A DNA stretch of 64,000 bases, from contig CM048852.1 of the NCBI GenBank assembly GCA_026545225.1, positions 14,778,146-14,842,145 of the forward strand. The letters are read 5' to 3'. Below the pieces are notes generated by a model, which did not search any database, was not told the origin of the DNA, and worked only from the letters and a program-made list of their open reading frames with translations. Both the position numbers and the translations under genes were made by a program. Below, in pieces: positions 22,500 to 35,350 of this stretch (its first letter is position 1; the number at the start of each line of letters is the position of its first letter). This DNA comes from Cornus controversa (taxonomy: Eukaryota > Streptophyta > Magnoliopsida > Cornales > Cornaceae).

Positions 22500-23720
22500 C
22501 TAGGGTGGGTGGTGGTGGAGGTGGCTCGGTGGGTGGAGTAGAGGTGGAGGTGGAAGCTCGGCTGGCAAACATGAACTGCAGGTCCTGCCGAAAAGCTCAG
22601 AACTCATCTAAAAGCACCCTTTGACCCTGCGTCAGAGACGTAATGTCCATCCTCATAGTCGCCAACAGACTCTGCGTCACCTAGACATGCTCCTCAGAAC
22701 TCTGCTGGAGACGCTCAACGTCGGCTGCCAGACAGGAATAGCCCGTAGCTAAAATCTCATGCCGCTCTGCGGTGATATCAGTCTCATCATCCTCCAGCTC
22801 CTCACCGGATGCCTCACCCTCTGCGGATGCATCCTCAGCCATCTCCACTGGAGCATCCACGTCCATGTCCTCTGGTGGATCGCCCTGGTGGTCCTGGCGC
22901 TCCAAGTGCCTCCTCACCCGCACCCACTAAGTATGCGTGAAGCGGGAGGGCGGTGCCAACTGGATGTCAGTGTCACTGACCGGTATATTGGCATGGCTAA
23001 GGAAAACTGTGACTAGGAAAGGGAAGGGAAGCCGCAAAAATCGACGCCCGACTCATCTTCTTCTTGACGAGCCCATCCTAGACTTTGTACATCTGTCCCC
23101 AAATCAGTGATGAGACAGAAAACCATGTGCCTGTGTGGAAAGCGTACAGGCAACGGAGAAGGTCACCCTGGCGCTCTGCCACATGCTGTAAAGGACACGC
23201 ATTCTTGATGAGAACGGTGTCCAGAAATCACAAAACGCTCGGGCACATCGATTTGGACGTGCAGTTGTGACTGGGAGTAGTAAACAGCCCGCCACACATG
23301 TCCATGACGATGGAGAAAAGGGTCATGTCGGCCAGAAACTCGGGCCTATAGAGCGGCTGACCATCCTGGTCAACCATGTCCGGGGGCTGTTGGTGTGGAA
23401 TACCGATCATTTGTGCTATCCGACTCGGCGTAATGCTAATCGTCAAGCCCCCCACGACTGTCTCTAATGTGTCGGGCTCGGTGCATAAATAAGTCATGCG
23501 CTTGTAGAAAACCCGCACCAATCGCTCGTACGCGACAACGGTGGGTGGCACACATAGCTGGTCGAGTCAGCGCCGCCGGAGCTCTGCTAGCACCCACGAA
23601 TAATCGGGACGGCTCTCGAACTCCGCCAAATCAAATTGGTGCTCCGGATGGAACTTCCGACTCCGGAAGGCTTGCCCGGGCACATCTCGAATAACAACGA
23701 TGGGATTCTTCACACGCGCC
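22500..23720 (-). pseudogene. Third ORF region of Athila B (plant transposon-type protein, fossil)
   Basis: Minus-strand peptides here include VPPTVVAYERLVRVFYKRM, LETVVGGLTISITPSRIAQMIGIP and an acidic segment (EDMDVDAPVEMAEDASAEGE). The VREFY...V.G..I..TP..I..L.GIP pattern resembles the 'putative plant transposon protein' / Athila ORF-1-type family that often sits between integrase and the 3' LTR of Athila elements. The local base composition is much more G+C-rich than its surroundings. Function is unknown. The region is broken. A start near 23720 (MARVKNPIVVIRDVPGQ) is plausible. Confidence 0.6.
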
Positions 23721-24889
23721 ATAATCCGGAACAGTCTGCACTTATTCCAAAAATAAAGTAAATAAAAATAAAATAAAATGAATACTAAAATAAAAATAAA
23801 AAGTAAAAAGAAGTTCTAGTCCATGATGCCAAGACATGCACGCCAAAACATGCTTGAATCAACTTGATTAGGCCTACGAGGAATCAAAAACATGCAACTC
23901 GTGTAATGCATAGGATGTACAATACAACTCGATATCTAACAGGACCCGCACAAATATATCTCTCATTCCACTCTCAATCAAGCGGTGATAAGCGGATGCA
24001 ACCGAACAATAAAGTCATGGTTGCAAACCGAACATCAAGCACCTGAAACAAAAATAATATACAGGATCTCAATCGCTCTTGCACACCTACCCCCATAACC
24101 CACAAGTTCCCATTATAAATGTAGCGAATGCAAGCCACTCCAACCTAACATCATCTATCTATGCTTATTAAGTCGGTAAACTAACAAAAATAGCGGCAAA
24201 TCAAACAAAATAAAGCATGCATCAACTTACCTCAAGGCGAAGATGATGAACGGTGCAAGAAAATGAAACCCAACACGCAACCGCGAAGATACGAACTCGC
24301 GCGAATATGCGGAAGGCTCAGACAACAGAGAACGAAGGCGGAGGGCCGAGAATGATCGAAAAAGGTTGGAAGGTGATCGGGGATGGCTTTGGAGCTCTCG
24401 GACTGGAGGAAGAAGTTGGATGGTCGTGAGAAGAAACGAAGAAATGAGAGGGAGCCGACAGTTTTGAATATGTAAGTGAAACACGTGCAGTCAACGTGGC
24501 AATCTCGATTAATCGATATCTCGATTGATCGAGAATGGGATTTCGATTGATCGAGATTTCGATTGATCGAGTACCGATCGAAGTGCTATCGAGAAAAAAC
24601 ACCTCTCGGTACTTTGCACTATGCAAAATGTTCCAAAATCTCTGCATTATTTCGATCAATTGAGACCAAAATCTTGATTGATCGAGATCTCGATTGATCG
24701 AGATCCTTGTTTCGATCAATCAAGATTCTAAAAAACAGCCTTGTTGATCAGCTTGATTTAGAACCTCATGGACTTGAACTTATGGGACTTAGATACAAAA
24801 TTGTTTTGGATTAAAGGGACATCATGGAAGCATAATAGCTACCATGGTCGCGCCAAATTATACGTCTATAGCATGACGTTAGAATCGGT
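23721..24889 (-). other. Spacer of Athila B between integrase and third ORF, with GATC palindromes
   Basis: No retroelement protein is recognisable. Part of the stretch (24227-24484) is open but without known homology. At about 24495-24725 lies a cluster of near-palindromes of the form ATCTCGATTGATCGAGAT, also found in both LTRs. Confidence 0.6.
24490..24730. repeat. GATC-rich palindrome cluster in Athila B interior
   Basis: Repeated forms include ATCTCGATTAATCGATATCT, TTTCGATTGATCGAGATT and ATCTCGATTGATCGAGATCC. The same motif cluster occurs in the LTRs at about 20437-20513 and 31485-31571. The unit is close to self-complementary. Confidence 0.75.
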
Positions 24890-26074
24890 TCACGAGTTAA
24901 AATAAATGGGATCCGTCAAATTGACGACATCCACATACTCCATGGTAACTTGGTCATCCACGCATGGTTTTAAGCGCTGCCCATTCACTTTGAACAACGT
25001 TCCATCTTTCAAGTCCTTCAATTCCACCGCTCCATCGGGAGCAACGAAATTAACCAAAAATGGACCATCCCAACGGGGGCAAAGTTTTTTGGGAAACAAA
25101 CGGAGGCGTGAGTTGTACAACCATACTTTCTATCCCGGAGAAAATGTTTTGACTCGAATATTGTGATCATGAAAGGTTTTAGACTTTGCCTTATAGATTT
25201 TAGCGTTCTCATATGCGTCATATTGCAATTCTTCTAATTCATTCAATTGAAGCTTTCAATTAGAGTCAACCATTTACATGTCAAAATTGAACGTTTTGGT
25301 GGCCCACATAGCTTTGCGCTCCAATTCAACCGGAAGATGGCATGTTTTACCATAAACCAACCGGTAAGGTGACATTCCAATGGGAGTCTTATAAGCAGTT
25401 CGGTAAGCCCATAATGCATCATTTAGTCGTAATGACCAATCTTTCCGATCAGGCCAAACTGTTTTCTCAAGGATGTTCTTTATCTCCCTATTGGATACTT
25501 CCACTTGTCCACTAGTTTGAGGATGGTATGGGGTGGCTACTTTGTGTGTGACAGAGTATTTGGTAAGCAAGGTTCGAAGGAACCAATTACAGAAATGTTT
25601 ACCTCCGTCACTGATGAGGGCCCGAGGTGTACCAAAACGGCTAAAGATATTAGCTTGAATGAACTTAACCACGACTGCGTGGCCATTGGTTTTGGTAGCA
25701 ACGGCCTCTATCCATTTAGAAACGTAGTCCACCACCACAAGTATATACTCATGACCAGTAGATGGTGGAAAAGGTCCCATGAAGTCGATGCCCCACACAT
25801 CAAATATCTCAATAATAAGAATAGGGTTGAGAGGCATCATGTCCTTCCGAGACATCGCGCCAAGGAGCTGACATCGCTCACATGAGCGGTAAAATGAGTA
25901 TGCGTCCTGATGAAGTGTGGGCCAAAAAAACCAGCATTGAAGAATCTTTGCTGTGATTTTCTTAGCACTAAAGTGTCCCCCACAAGTAAGTGTATGACAG
26001 AATTTTAGAATGATTTGGAATTCACTATTGGGTACACATTTTTGGATTATTTGATCGGGGCAATATTTGAACAA
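24890..26074 (-). pseudogene. Integrase region of Athila B (fossil)
   Basis: The zinc-binding N-terminus is well preserved (HTLTCGGHF, then CERCQLLG). The catalytic core shows [37 protein letters not shown] and [16 protein letters not shown], the three acidic blocks of the DDE fold. Then come [22 protein letters not shown] and the C-terminal [19 protein letters not shown] near 25030. In the family this enzyme joins the element to host DNA. There is no chromodomain, as expected for Athila. Broken near the C-terminal side. Confidence 0.92.
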
Positions 26075-26099
26075 TTGAGGATCGTCTCAATAATATGAT

Positions 26100-28368
26100 C
26101 GTGAGTGGGAGAAAAACCGATCCTTCTCTTGCTTAGTCTAAGAAGACGGTATTTTGCCAGTTGCCAAATAGTTGACAATGTTCGCATACCAAGGGATACT
26201 CTCTTGAGAGATTACAAAAAGTTCATCTGGGAAGGATTCACAAACTGGAATGGAATCATTGAGGGATTCAACAAGAATTCTAGAGAGGTGGTCAGCCACC
26301 ACATTTTGGTTCCCTTTTTGTCTCTAATCTCAAAATTAAACTCTTGTAACAAGAGTATCCACCGGATCAATCTAGGCTTAGTGTCCTTTTTGGCCAAAAG
26401 ATGCCAGAGAGCAGCATGGTCCGAATAGACAATGACCTTGGAACCTAATAGATAAGCTCAAATTTTGTCCAAGGCAAATACTACCGTAAGCAACTCCTTT
26501 TCCGTTGTGGTATAATTGATTTGAGCCTCAGAAAGGGTTTTACTTGCATAGTAGATAACATGAGGTAACTTGTCTACCCGTTGCCCTAAAACCGCACCCA
26601 TAGCATAATCGGATGCATCACACATGATCTCAAATGGGAGAGCCCAATTTTGAGGGATGAGAATTGGAGCAGTTGTAAGCATGGTGCGGAGCTTTTCAAA
26701 AGCGTTAAGGCACGCTTCATCAAAGGTAAAACAAGACTCTTTTTCAAGAAGGTGACACAAAGGCTGAGAGATCTTGCTAAAGTCTTTGATGAAACAGCCA
26801 TAAAAGCCCGCATGCCCAAGGAATGAACGAATCTCTCTCACCATTGATGGTGGAGGAAGTTTGGACATAAGTTCAACCTTGGCTTTGTCAACCTCAATTC
26901 CTCTCTTAAACACAATGTGCCCTAGGACAATGCCCTCTTGAACCATAAAATGGCTCTTTTCCCAACTGGGGATTAGATTGGTTTCTTGATAACGTGTGAG
27001 AACACGGGATAGATTTTGGAGGCATGATTCAAATGAAGGTCCAAACACGGAGAAATCATCCATGAACACTTCCAAGAAATTTTCCACCATGTTCGAAAAG
27101 ATAGACATCATACACTATTGAAAAGTCGTCGGTGCATTGCACAACCCAAAGGGCATACGTTTATAAGCGAATGTGCCGAAAGGACATGTAAAGGTGGTTT
27201 TCTCTTAGTCCCTCGGGTCTATACCAACCTGATTATAGCCAAAATATCCATCTAAGAAGCAATAAAAAATTTGACCAGCTAATCTCTCTAAGATTTGATC
27301 AATAAATGGAAGAGGGAAGTGATCTTTCCGAGTTGCTGAATTTAGTTTCCGATAATCTATGCAAACTCTCTATCTCGTGGTGGTGCGTTGGGGAACCAAT
27401 TCACCCTTATCATTTGGTTGCACCGTAATACCAGACTTCTTAGGAACCACTTGAGTGGGACTAACCCACTTACTATCTGAGATGGGGTAAATGATTCCCG
27501 CATCTAGTAACTTCACAACCTCTTTCATTACAACGTCCTTCATATTTGGATTTAATATACGTTGTGCCTCTCTTGAGGTCTTTGCATCTTCTTCCAAGTG
27601 TATGCGGTGCATACAAATAGAAGGATCTATTCCCTTAAGATCTGCCACACTCTATCCTATTGTTTCCTTGTGCTCTTTTAGCACTTTTAGAAGTTCCATC
27701 TCTTGATCATTGGTGAGATTGGAAGCAATAATGACTGGAAGGGTTTCATTAGAGCCCAAGAAAACATACTTGAGTGTAGTCGGTAAAGGCTTGAGCTCAA
27801 GTTGTGGTGGGGAAATTAGAGAAGGAGTTTGGGAAGTATTGGACAAATGAGGCAAAGGTTCTCTTGGAACTCTCCATTTAGGCAAATTCATGATGGTCGT
27901 GACATCGAGCATTGAATTAACTTCATAAATGGATTGCTCAATGTCATAATCATCACAGTTGAAATGACTTAGGCATGCCTCTAGAGGATCCTTAGAAAGA
28001 ATGGAAGGAAGCGCTTCTTGAACGAGATCTTCCACTACATCAACACAAAAGCATTCACTTTCGTCGTCGGATGTGTGGTGAGAAGCATTAAAGATGTTGA
28101 AGCGGACTTTCATATTCTCGAAAGAGATGTCCATTACTCTGGTACGGTAATTAACGCAAGCATTTGCCATGGCCAAAAATGGACGACCTAGAATGATAGG
28201 AATATGTCTATTTGGATTTTGGACTAGTTCCGTGTCAAGGACTATGAAGTCCACCGAAAAGTAAAATTTGTCCACTTGAATTATCACATCCTCAATGATG
28301 CCACGTGATTGCTTCACCGAGTGGTCGGCAAGTTGCAACACAACTGTGGTGGGCTTAAGTTCTCCCAA
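26100..28368 (-). pseudogene. Protease C-terminus, RT and RNase H region of Athila B (fossil)
   Basis: From 28368 downward the peptides give the protease flap-side block HIPIILGRPFLAMANACVNY, then the acidic linker and ELKPLPTTLKYVFLGSNETLPVII before RT. RT follows: VPKKSGITV near 27430, then the segment after the catalytic box (VFMDDFSVFGPSFESCLQNL) at about 27050, LGHIVFKRGIEVDKAKVE and RSFLGHAGFYGCFIKDFSKI. RNase H begins FEIMCDASDYAMGAVLGQ near 26600 and continues to INYTTTEKELLTVVFALDK. Athila-type throughout and broken several times. Confidence 0.9.
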
Positions 28369-28479
28369 ACCTAATGTTGGTAAACTGAGAATAGAAGCAA
28401 ATTGACAGTAGCCCCTAAATCAAGAAGTGCATTTTCAAAAGCTTGATTTCCAATGGTGCATGAAATGGTTGGAGCACCC

Positions 28480-30122
28480 GGATTTTTGAATTTATGAGGG
28501 GCTTGGTGTTAGAAAATGGAGTTTACTTGCTTAGTTAGGAGGACTTTCTTAGGAACATTGTTCCTAGATTTGTGCTTTTGAGTGCACAAGTCCTTCAAGA
28601 ATTTAGTATAGGAGGGAATTTGCCGGATAGCATCAAGGAGAGGGAGATTGATCTTTACTTGTTTGAAGATCTCCATCATGTCTTGAATTTTCTCTCCTTG
28701 CTTCCCAAAATGAGAAGGTTCCTTCAATCTTTGAGGAAAAGGAACCGGAGGTTTAAAAGAGGTGTCAAGATTTGGAATAGATGGTGACACAACTTCAATT
28801 GCCTTTCCTTTTAGATTTTGTGGGACTTTGTTCACATTTGAATTTGAAGAAGACACATTTGGATTTGATTGGGATTCTTTTGGATTTTTGGATTGCTCAT
28901 TGGATTCCTTTTTCTCTTCCCCGACCTTGGAATTTATGATTTTACCACTCCTTAAGGTGGTGATTGATTGAACTTGCTCCGGAGGAGCATTACAAGAAGA
29001 TGAAAGAGAATCATCAATCACATGAACACCCTTAGGATTTGCCACCGGTTGACTTGGCAACTTACCTTCCTCTCTTCTATTCAATGCATTAGTTAGTTGC
29101 CCATTTTAGCTTCTAACCTAGCCATAGATTGAGCGTTAGCTTCAAGCTTATAGATTGATTGGGAGTGAGATTGCAACAAGCGAGTATTAGCCTCAAGATT
29201 GCTTATCACTCTTTCCTCAAAGCCTTGGCTTCTCGGAGGAGGTGGTGGTTGTTGGTAGTTGGATCTTTGATGGTAAGGTTGAGGATTTGGCCTATATTGA
29301 AGCTGTTGAGATTGGGAATTAAAGGACTTTTGCCTTTGAAAAGAGGGACTTGGTTCTTGAGATTTTCATGAAAATGCTGAATGATTCTTGTAACCAGGAT
29401 TGTAGGTATTTGAATATGGATCATTAATCTGTTTAGAATACACTAGTTGCCATTTTGGGACAGCATGGTGCAGACAAGATTTAAGAAGATCTTTTAATCT
29501 CTCCCAAGTCTCATGAAATTGTTCTTGATCAATTTGGGTGAATCCGGTAATTGCTCGCCGCATATCACTCGTCTTTTCCATTGGAAAGTATTTTTTTAAG
29601 AATTCAATTTGCATCTCCACCCAAGAATGGATTGAGTTAGGTTCTAAGGAATTGAACCAACTTCTAACTTTATCCTTTAGGGAGAATGGAAACATACGAA
29701 ACTTTAGATCATCCTCCGCAAACTATGGTACCCGAATGGTGGAACACACAGAAAGGAAGTAATCTAAATGCCGGTATGGATCTTCATTTGGAAGACCATG
29801 GAAGCTATTAAGAAGATTGATGGTGGAGGACTTTATTTCAAATTGATTTGCCGCTACATCAGGAAATTGAATACATGAAGGTACTTCAAATGTAGTCGGA
29901 AGATAAAAGTCCATAAGCAATTCTCCTTGAGGAGGAGGAGGTGGAGGTTGTTGTTCATGATTAAATGGAGGTAGTCCGGGAGGTTGTCCATCATTTGGTT
30001 CCATGTTTTCAGTCCTAGGCAATATAGGGTCCCTAGAGGTTCCTCTACGTTGTCTAAGTGTTCGTTAAAGTTCAATATTACACGAAAGCAAAGGAATTGA
30101 TAATGACCGTCTACCTAGCATG
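28480..30122 (-). pseudogene. gag and protease N-terminal region of Athila B (fossil)
   Basis: The region opens near 30122 with MLGRRSLSIPLL, the same start style as Athila A's Gag. It includes IKSSTINLLNSFHGLPNEDPYRHLDYF, MFPFSLKDKVRSWFNSLEP and MEKTSDMRRAITGFTQIDQEQF, the conserved Athila capsid-like blocks, then the Lys/Ser/Asn-rich linker and the LPLLDAIRQIPSYTKFLKDLC segment near 28620. Broken in several places. Confidence 0.88.
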
Positions 30123-30364
30123 CATTAAAAGTAAAACAACACCTCAATATGAAAAATAAAAAAAGTACTCAAATCCACAAATTTTAGACTTTATACTCAC
30201 AAAGGGTCCAACCTTGAGTCTTTGAGATGCCCACTATGTGGTATACCTAAAATCAAGCAATTTGAGAGATAAGCACAAGATATATACAAAAAAAAGAATA
30301 AAAGAATTTCTAGCCTAAGAATTAAACTAGATTTAATCTTTCAATGACGAGAATTAAACCGTAG

Positions 30365-30382
30365 TCCCCGGCAACGGCGCCA
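30365..30382 (-). other. Primer-binding site of Athila B (tRNA-Asp type)
   Basis: The minus strand reads TGGCGCCGTTGCCGGGGA, the standard 18-base Athila primer site, six bases inside the LTR end. Confidence 0.93.
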
Positions 30383-30388
30383 AAATTT

Positions 30389-31755
30389 TGATGTGGCTAA
30401 ACTTGATTGTAATTGTAAGCTTATTTTTGCCCTTTTTCAAAATATAATTTAACCACTCGAAAGAGCACGAATCTTTGTAGATACGGTTCTATATAGAGGG
30501 TATCGATCCCACGAGGACTAGTTGTTAATTGTCTTGAAGAGAGATTAATTTCACTTTAATTCTAAAAATAAGGTTTTGATTTTTGTTTTAAAACTATTGC
30601 ATGAAATGTAAAAACACTAAATTTAAAGAGTTGTAAGTTGGGAGAGAGAACTAGGGGTGATTTCCACCACTAGCCATTCACATTTCCATAGATGTAGCAA
30701 GCTTGGGATTTATAAAATTAAATGCCTAACAATGTCATTAGGCTTGTGACCTCAATAACATATCAAAAGATCAATGTGTTTTCCAACCTATCATAACCCA
30801 TCTTCAACAAGCATAGTTCTTCAACCTAACTAATTACCCTACTCTCTAAGTGAACCTAAATGCATCCAAAGTACCTCGTCTTGGCATGGTTTATACAAGC
30901 AAGAACAACACATTCCATTTAAATACCATTACCTAGCTATCATTTGCATTTCTTGTGGAAGATGCAAGTGTTGTGCATTCATAAGATGGATTCTACTCTA
31001 AGACAAGAATAAAAACAACATCATATGAATATATATAAGAAATGTATAAGTGTACATCATCACTAGACTAAGTAATCAACATTTAAATACAAATCCCAAA
31101 TAATGCTACAAAAATGAACAAGTTTACATGGCTAGGGGTTTCACCCACACCCTAGTAGAGAAGTTAGTTGATCATGGCAGCCTTGCACTCTTCCATTGAT
31201 GGATAAAATGAAGCTTCAAGGTCTGGTTCAGCTTCTCCTTCTCCTCTCCCGAAAGTCTCTAATGTATGGTATATGATATATGAGAGAAATGGCTCCTTTT
31301 GTGCATATTTGGCTACTTTCCATCCTTTGGACCCACCATGTATATATATATAGCAATATATATATACCAACTAAATCAATACTATCTCCATGTGTCTTCT
31401 TCAAGTCAGAAAATCCATCCAAGTCGTGCAAAAAGGTGGATTTTGTTGCAAGTGGGAGAGCAGGTGAGCAAGTGGGTCTGCAGAATCTCGATTGAGCGAG
31501 ATTGAAATCTCGATTGATCGAGATTTCGATTAATCGAAATGCATGTCTCGACATCTCGATTGATCGAGATGCCTTAGCTTCATTTCTGAATTCTGCTCTT
31601 GAACTGCAAATGGCCTCAAATATTGCTCCTTTTGGGACAAAACCTGCAATACATCAAAAACACAAAAATACCATAAACGTACCTCGGTAAACGTAATAAC
31701 GGGACTAACATATGCAATAAAGAGGGTTCAAATGCATAGTATTGAACACTTATCA
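30389..31755 (-). repeat. 5' LTR of Athila B
   Basis: TGATGTGGCTAAACTTG to GAACACTTATCA on the plus strand, equal in length (1367 bp) to the 3' copy. GTTGT follows at 31756. The GATC palindrome cluster lies at about 31485-31571. Confidence 0.93.
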
Positions 31756-31782
31756 GTTGTGAGGTTACACTCTCTCCCGGAA
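31756..31782 (-). pseudogene. 27-bp LINE remnant between elements B and C
   Basis: After B's right target-site copy GTTGT (31756-31760), 22 bases remain before C. On the minus strand they read PGESVTS, the conserved segment that normally sits between KVI and QHRLLVLD in this LINE. The right half of the segment is C's left target-site copy CGGAA (31778-31782). Confidence 0.85.
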
Positions 31783-32123
31783 TGTAAGGACCAGGTTATT
31801 TTTGACCGATTCTGGATTATTTTTGCACTGAATTTTATTTTTCCGATTTAATTAATTTCAGAAAGGTGCAGAAATATATATTATATACATATATATGGGA
31901 TTATATATATATGGGTGGAAGGTGTATACATATATATATGGAAATATATATATAGTAGATATATTTATATTTAATTATAAATATATGGGGTGTATCTATA
32001 TAATAAATACATGTAATTGTGTATAGTATTGTATGTATATAAATAAACATATGGGTTTATATGATGTTATCTATATATAGTATATATAATATATGTGGCT
32101 GAGAGGGATTTGGGAATATGTGG

Positions 32124-35100
32124 GGTATCGGATGAGGACCGAGAGAGAGAGCATTTATTTTTCTTAATGCTTGTATGTTTGAACATGTTGTACATGAATC
32201 GTGAAATATGCAATCCTCTTTAATTGCATTTGTTGATGTGTTGTGAGATTGTGGACGTGGCATGTAGTGTATTCATATGCATTCCATGTAGGTCGTGTCG
32301 GGTCGGCACTTAGAATGGTTGGGAAACTTTTACTGAGCTGCAGTGGTGCTCACCCCTTTATTATAAACTCTTTTATAGATAAAGCGCCGATGACGGATGG
32401 GACATGAGGGTCCAAGTGGAACACTAGTGGTGGTTTTGCTATCTTTTGGATTTTTGTGCATTTTTGTGGCTATCCATGCCGGCTTGTGGCATGTGACTTC
32501 CTTTTTAGTTGTGGTTGTACTTTGGACGAATGTAATTTGGATGTATGTATGGGATTTTAAACTTGTTGGGTGTGGAGAGACAACGGTTTAATATATGTAA
32601 TGCCCATGGCGGCACTTAATTCATTTTGTTGATGCTTCCATTGTGAATGAATTGTGGTTGTGGAGGAAGGTGATTCATTTTGATGTATAATTCAATTATG
32701 AATGTGATCTTGAGTGGGAGATTGGTGTTAGAACCTTTCATTTATGTTATTAATCTTGTTTGAGGGGTTCTAGGATGATAGGGCTATCGAAAGGGGTGTC
32801 GAACCTCAAGGACTATGGTCTGACTGAGTTGGATATAAGGAATTAATTCTAATTAAATTTAAGAGAAAATAATTCTGATTTTTATAACTAAATTAACTAA
32901 TGAAGCAATTGAACAAAAGCAAGAGAAACTAAGGAGTGTAGAGAATATAAGATAAGTCTAGGGTAATTGATTTCACCACTAACTTCACAATCAATGGTCA
33001 ATTGAACTAACTATGGGACATCATATCATGCATAAGTGGTGTCGGTGGCTACAAGCTCACCTTCATCCGTCAAGAAGATAACATATGATTAAGGCTAAGT
33101 CATGGACTATCTTTGATTGACATGGGTCATCTGCCTAACTACTCTAATCTAGGGTGCAGTATGGTTCATCTTCTCTAGGCATAATCCATCAAAGCTTTTA
33201 ATGATATATTCAGTGAAAACCATTGTGTAATAATCACTCTCATGATCACAGAAAATAAGAGGGACGAGTTCAATAACAACAATCAAGTATCTAAGACAAG
33301 ATAAGAAATCATTGAAACTGAATTTATAAGACTTTTATTGCTCAATTCTATAAGAAGAATCCTCTAAATTACACAATCTATGAATGAATACAAAAATCCC
33401 CAATAATTAGAACAATCAAACCAGTGATGTTTAGTTAGGGCTCCATCAAAACCCTGGTGGCTGAACTAGCCGCTCATGATACGCCTTGTTCTCCAATGAT
33501 TCTCTATTCCAAAAGCTCTTCAAAGCTGCTGCCAAAGCCTCTCCAATACAGCCCTAATTTGTCACTTTAAATAGCCAAGAGAATACATCAAAGTCCTAAT
33601 CCAATTAGGAATTAATTAGGTTTTCCCGCAGCACTAATCAGGTGGGTTTTTTCTGCTGACTTCGGCCCAACTTTTGACCCACTAGAAGTCCGATTCACGG
33701 AATTTTCGTGAAATACAAAAGTGTGCAGAATCAAATTTCGTTCAACCTAATGAGAAAATAATGTCGATTTGAGGCTCATAAATAAGACTTCTGGTTCGTT
33801 CTCCAAAACGGGATTAAGACTTTATTAAACGCAGATTTGGGCTTCAGGCCCGAAACCTTCTTAAGCAGCTGTAATTCTCTTGGACCTCTTCCTTGGGCTG
33901 ATTTGAGTTAAAATAAATGGTTGAGTGAATCTCCTTGATGTAGGCTTCATCTCACCATCTTGGATGTCTTCTATAAAAGCTCAAAATCACGATTTTAACT
34001 GAAATAATCATTAAGGCCCTGAAAATACAGAAAACACTAAAATGAAGTAAAATCACAAAATAATCTATCACTAAGAGAATAAAATATATAAATTAAGAGG
34101 CTAGAATGCGCAACATTCGATGCCGATCAACACGGTTGGATCACTCTGAAGCCCCGTGCACCTCATTTGCGTCATTTTTCTCGCAACTTCCCACATATGC
34201 AATATGAATGCATAAACACATGGCATTTTATTTTCATGCACAACTCATGCTCATTGATACTAAAAAGAAGTAACAAGCATGTTTTCCATCACCACACACC
34301 ACATATAGCACATATACGTATAACTCATGCATATATCATCTCATATGCATACAATTTCAAAATTAGCATATTTTACTCATGCTACATTCAATGCATAATT
34401 TTAGCACATAGAACTAACATGCATTCAACAACCACATTTTCACTTATAATCACATACATGACACTTGGTACACATTTTTCCACATATACACCAAATTGAA
34501 CACATAAAGCCTATGTATCAATTTCTTACACTCACATGCTTCAAACCCACATGCTACCACCAACACAATATACACAATTGTGAAAAGATAGGACTCTAGA
34601 GAAGAAGAAAATATAACTTTCCACACCTCTCACCATCCTAAAGCATGTAAAACGCAACCTACACCTCTCTTCTTCACCCGAAACCCTAGAATCGACAATT
34701 AGAAGAGAAGAAGAACCCCTACCTCGAAAATGAAGGCCTTCCAAGCACTTCCAATATTCTGGCCGAGTCCTACCTTGACGAAAGATGACTTTGTTCGGTT
34801 CAAATGGAAGCCCTAGCCGTCCCCTACGTATCTCCCTCCTTCGGCGAGTCTTGAATCTAAGCCGAACGAGTCCGAAATGTAGAGAGAAGGTAGAGAGGAG
34901 AAGAGGGAAATGTTAGAGAGAGAGAGATCCGTATGAAATATCTGGGATCACTCTTAGCCATGTATTTAAATGGCATCTTGGCCCGCAAAAAGACTAAAAT
35001 GCCCCCGGCCACTTAACGTACCTTCCCGGACTCCTTTTTCGATTCCGAAAACTCCTACGATCTCGAAATCACTTCCTCTACTCTCTAAACATTTCATCTC

Positions 35101-35350
35101 ATTCATTATCAAAAATAAATATTTCCAAAAATTTTTTGGATTTCCGGGCCCACTTAAGTCGCACCCCGGGCCCCAGTTTGACCAAAAAGTCAAACTTCTC
35201 CAATTCTCCCAAAAACTTCCCAAAATCTTAAAAACACTTCCCAAACATGTTCCCCACACTCGAAACATGCTAATCACCACTCAAAATGCATTTACGGCAA
35301 TTATAATGCGAAAAATGCAAAACCGACCAAAATTGGTCACGGTCTCTACA
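32124..35350. mobile_element. Rearranged E1/F-type LTR composite inside C's left LTR
   Basis: TGTGG borders both ends (32119-32123 and 35351-35355), and the right LTR of C reads across the site. The right third (34134-35350) is the reverse complement of the start of an E1-type LTR (ends GGTCTCTACA). The left part (32124 to about 32760) matches the middle of an E1/F-type LTR in plus orientation (GTCGGGTCGGCACTTAG, GTGGTGCTCACCCC). Between them lies a reversed Athila-type LTR fragment. It is not a simple solo LTR and is not whole. Confidence 0.65.
32770..34133 (-). mobile_element. Athila-type LTR fragment, reversed
   Basis: This aligns in reverse complement with the solo LTR at 2481-4003: ATAGGGCTATCGAAAGGGGT here is the complement of ACCCCTTTCGATAGCCCTAT there, and the right end GCAACATTCGATGCCGATCA matches that LTR's start. 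No target-site pair is visible. Not whole. Confidence 0.75.

Larger units (their letters stand above)
19330..31755 (-). mobile_element. B: full-length Athila-lineage element (fossil) inside the LINE
   Basis: A 12,426-bp element is flanked by GTTGT (19325-19329 and 31756-31760). LTRs of 1367 bp each lie at 19330-20696 (3') and 30389-31755 (5'). Minus-strand order is 5' LTR, tRNA-Asp-type primer site, gag, protease, RT/RNase H, integrase, a further ORF region, polypurine tract, 3' LTR, as in Athila elements with a third ORF. By eye the LTRs differ at about 40 positions, near 3%, suggesting roughly 1 Myr at a grass-type rate. Both ends are whole; the coding region is broken about ten times or more. 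Confidence 0.93.

Noticed and set aside
22681-22923. Independent acidic small protein gene
   Set aside because: It lies on the same strand and within the third ORF region of Athila B and is better read as part of that broken region.
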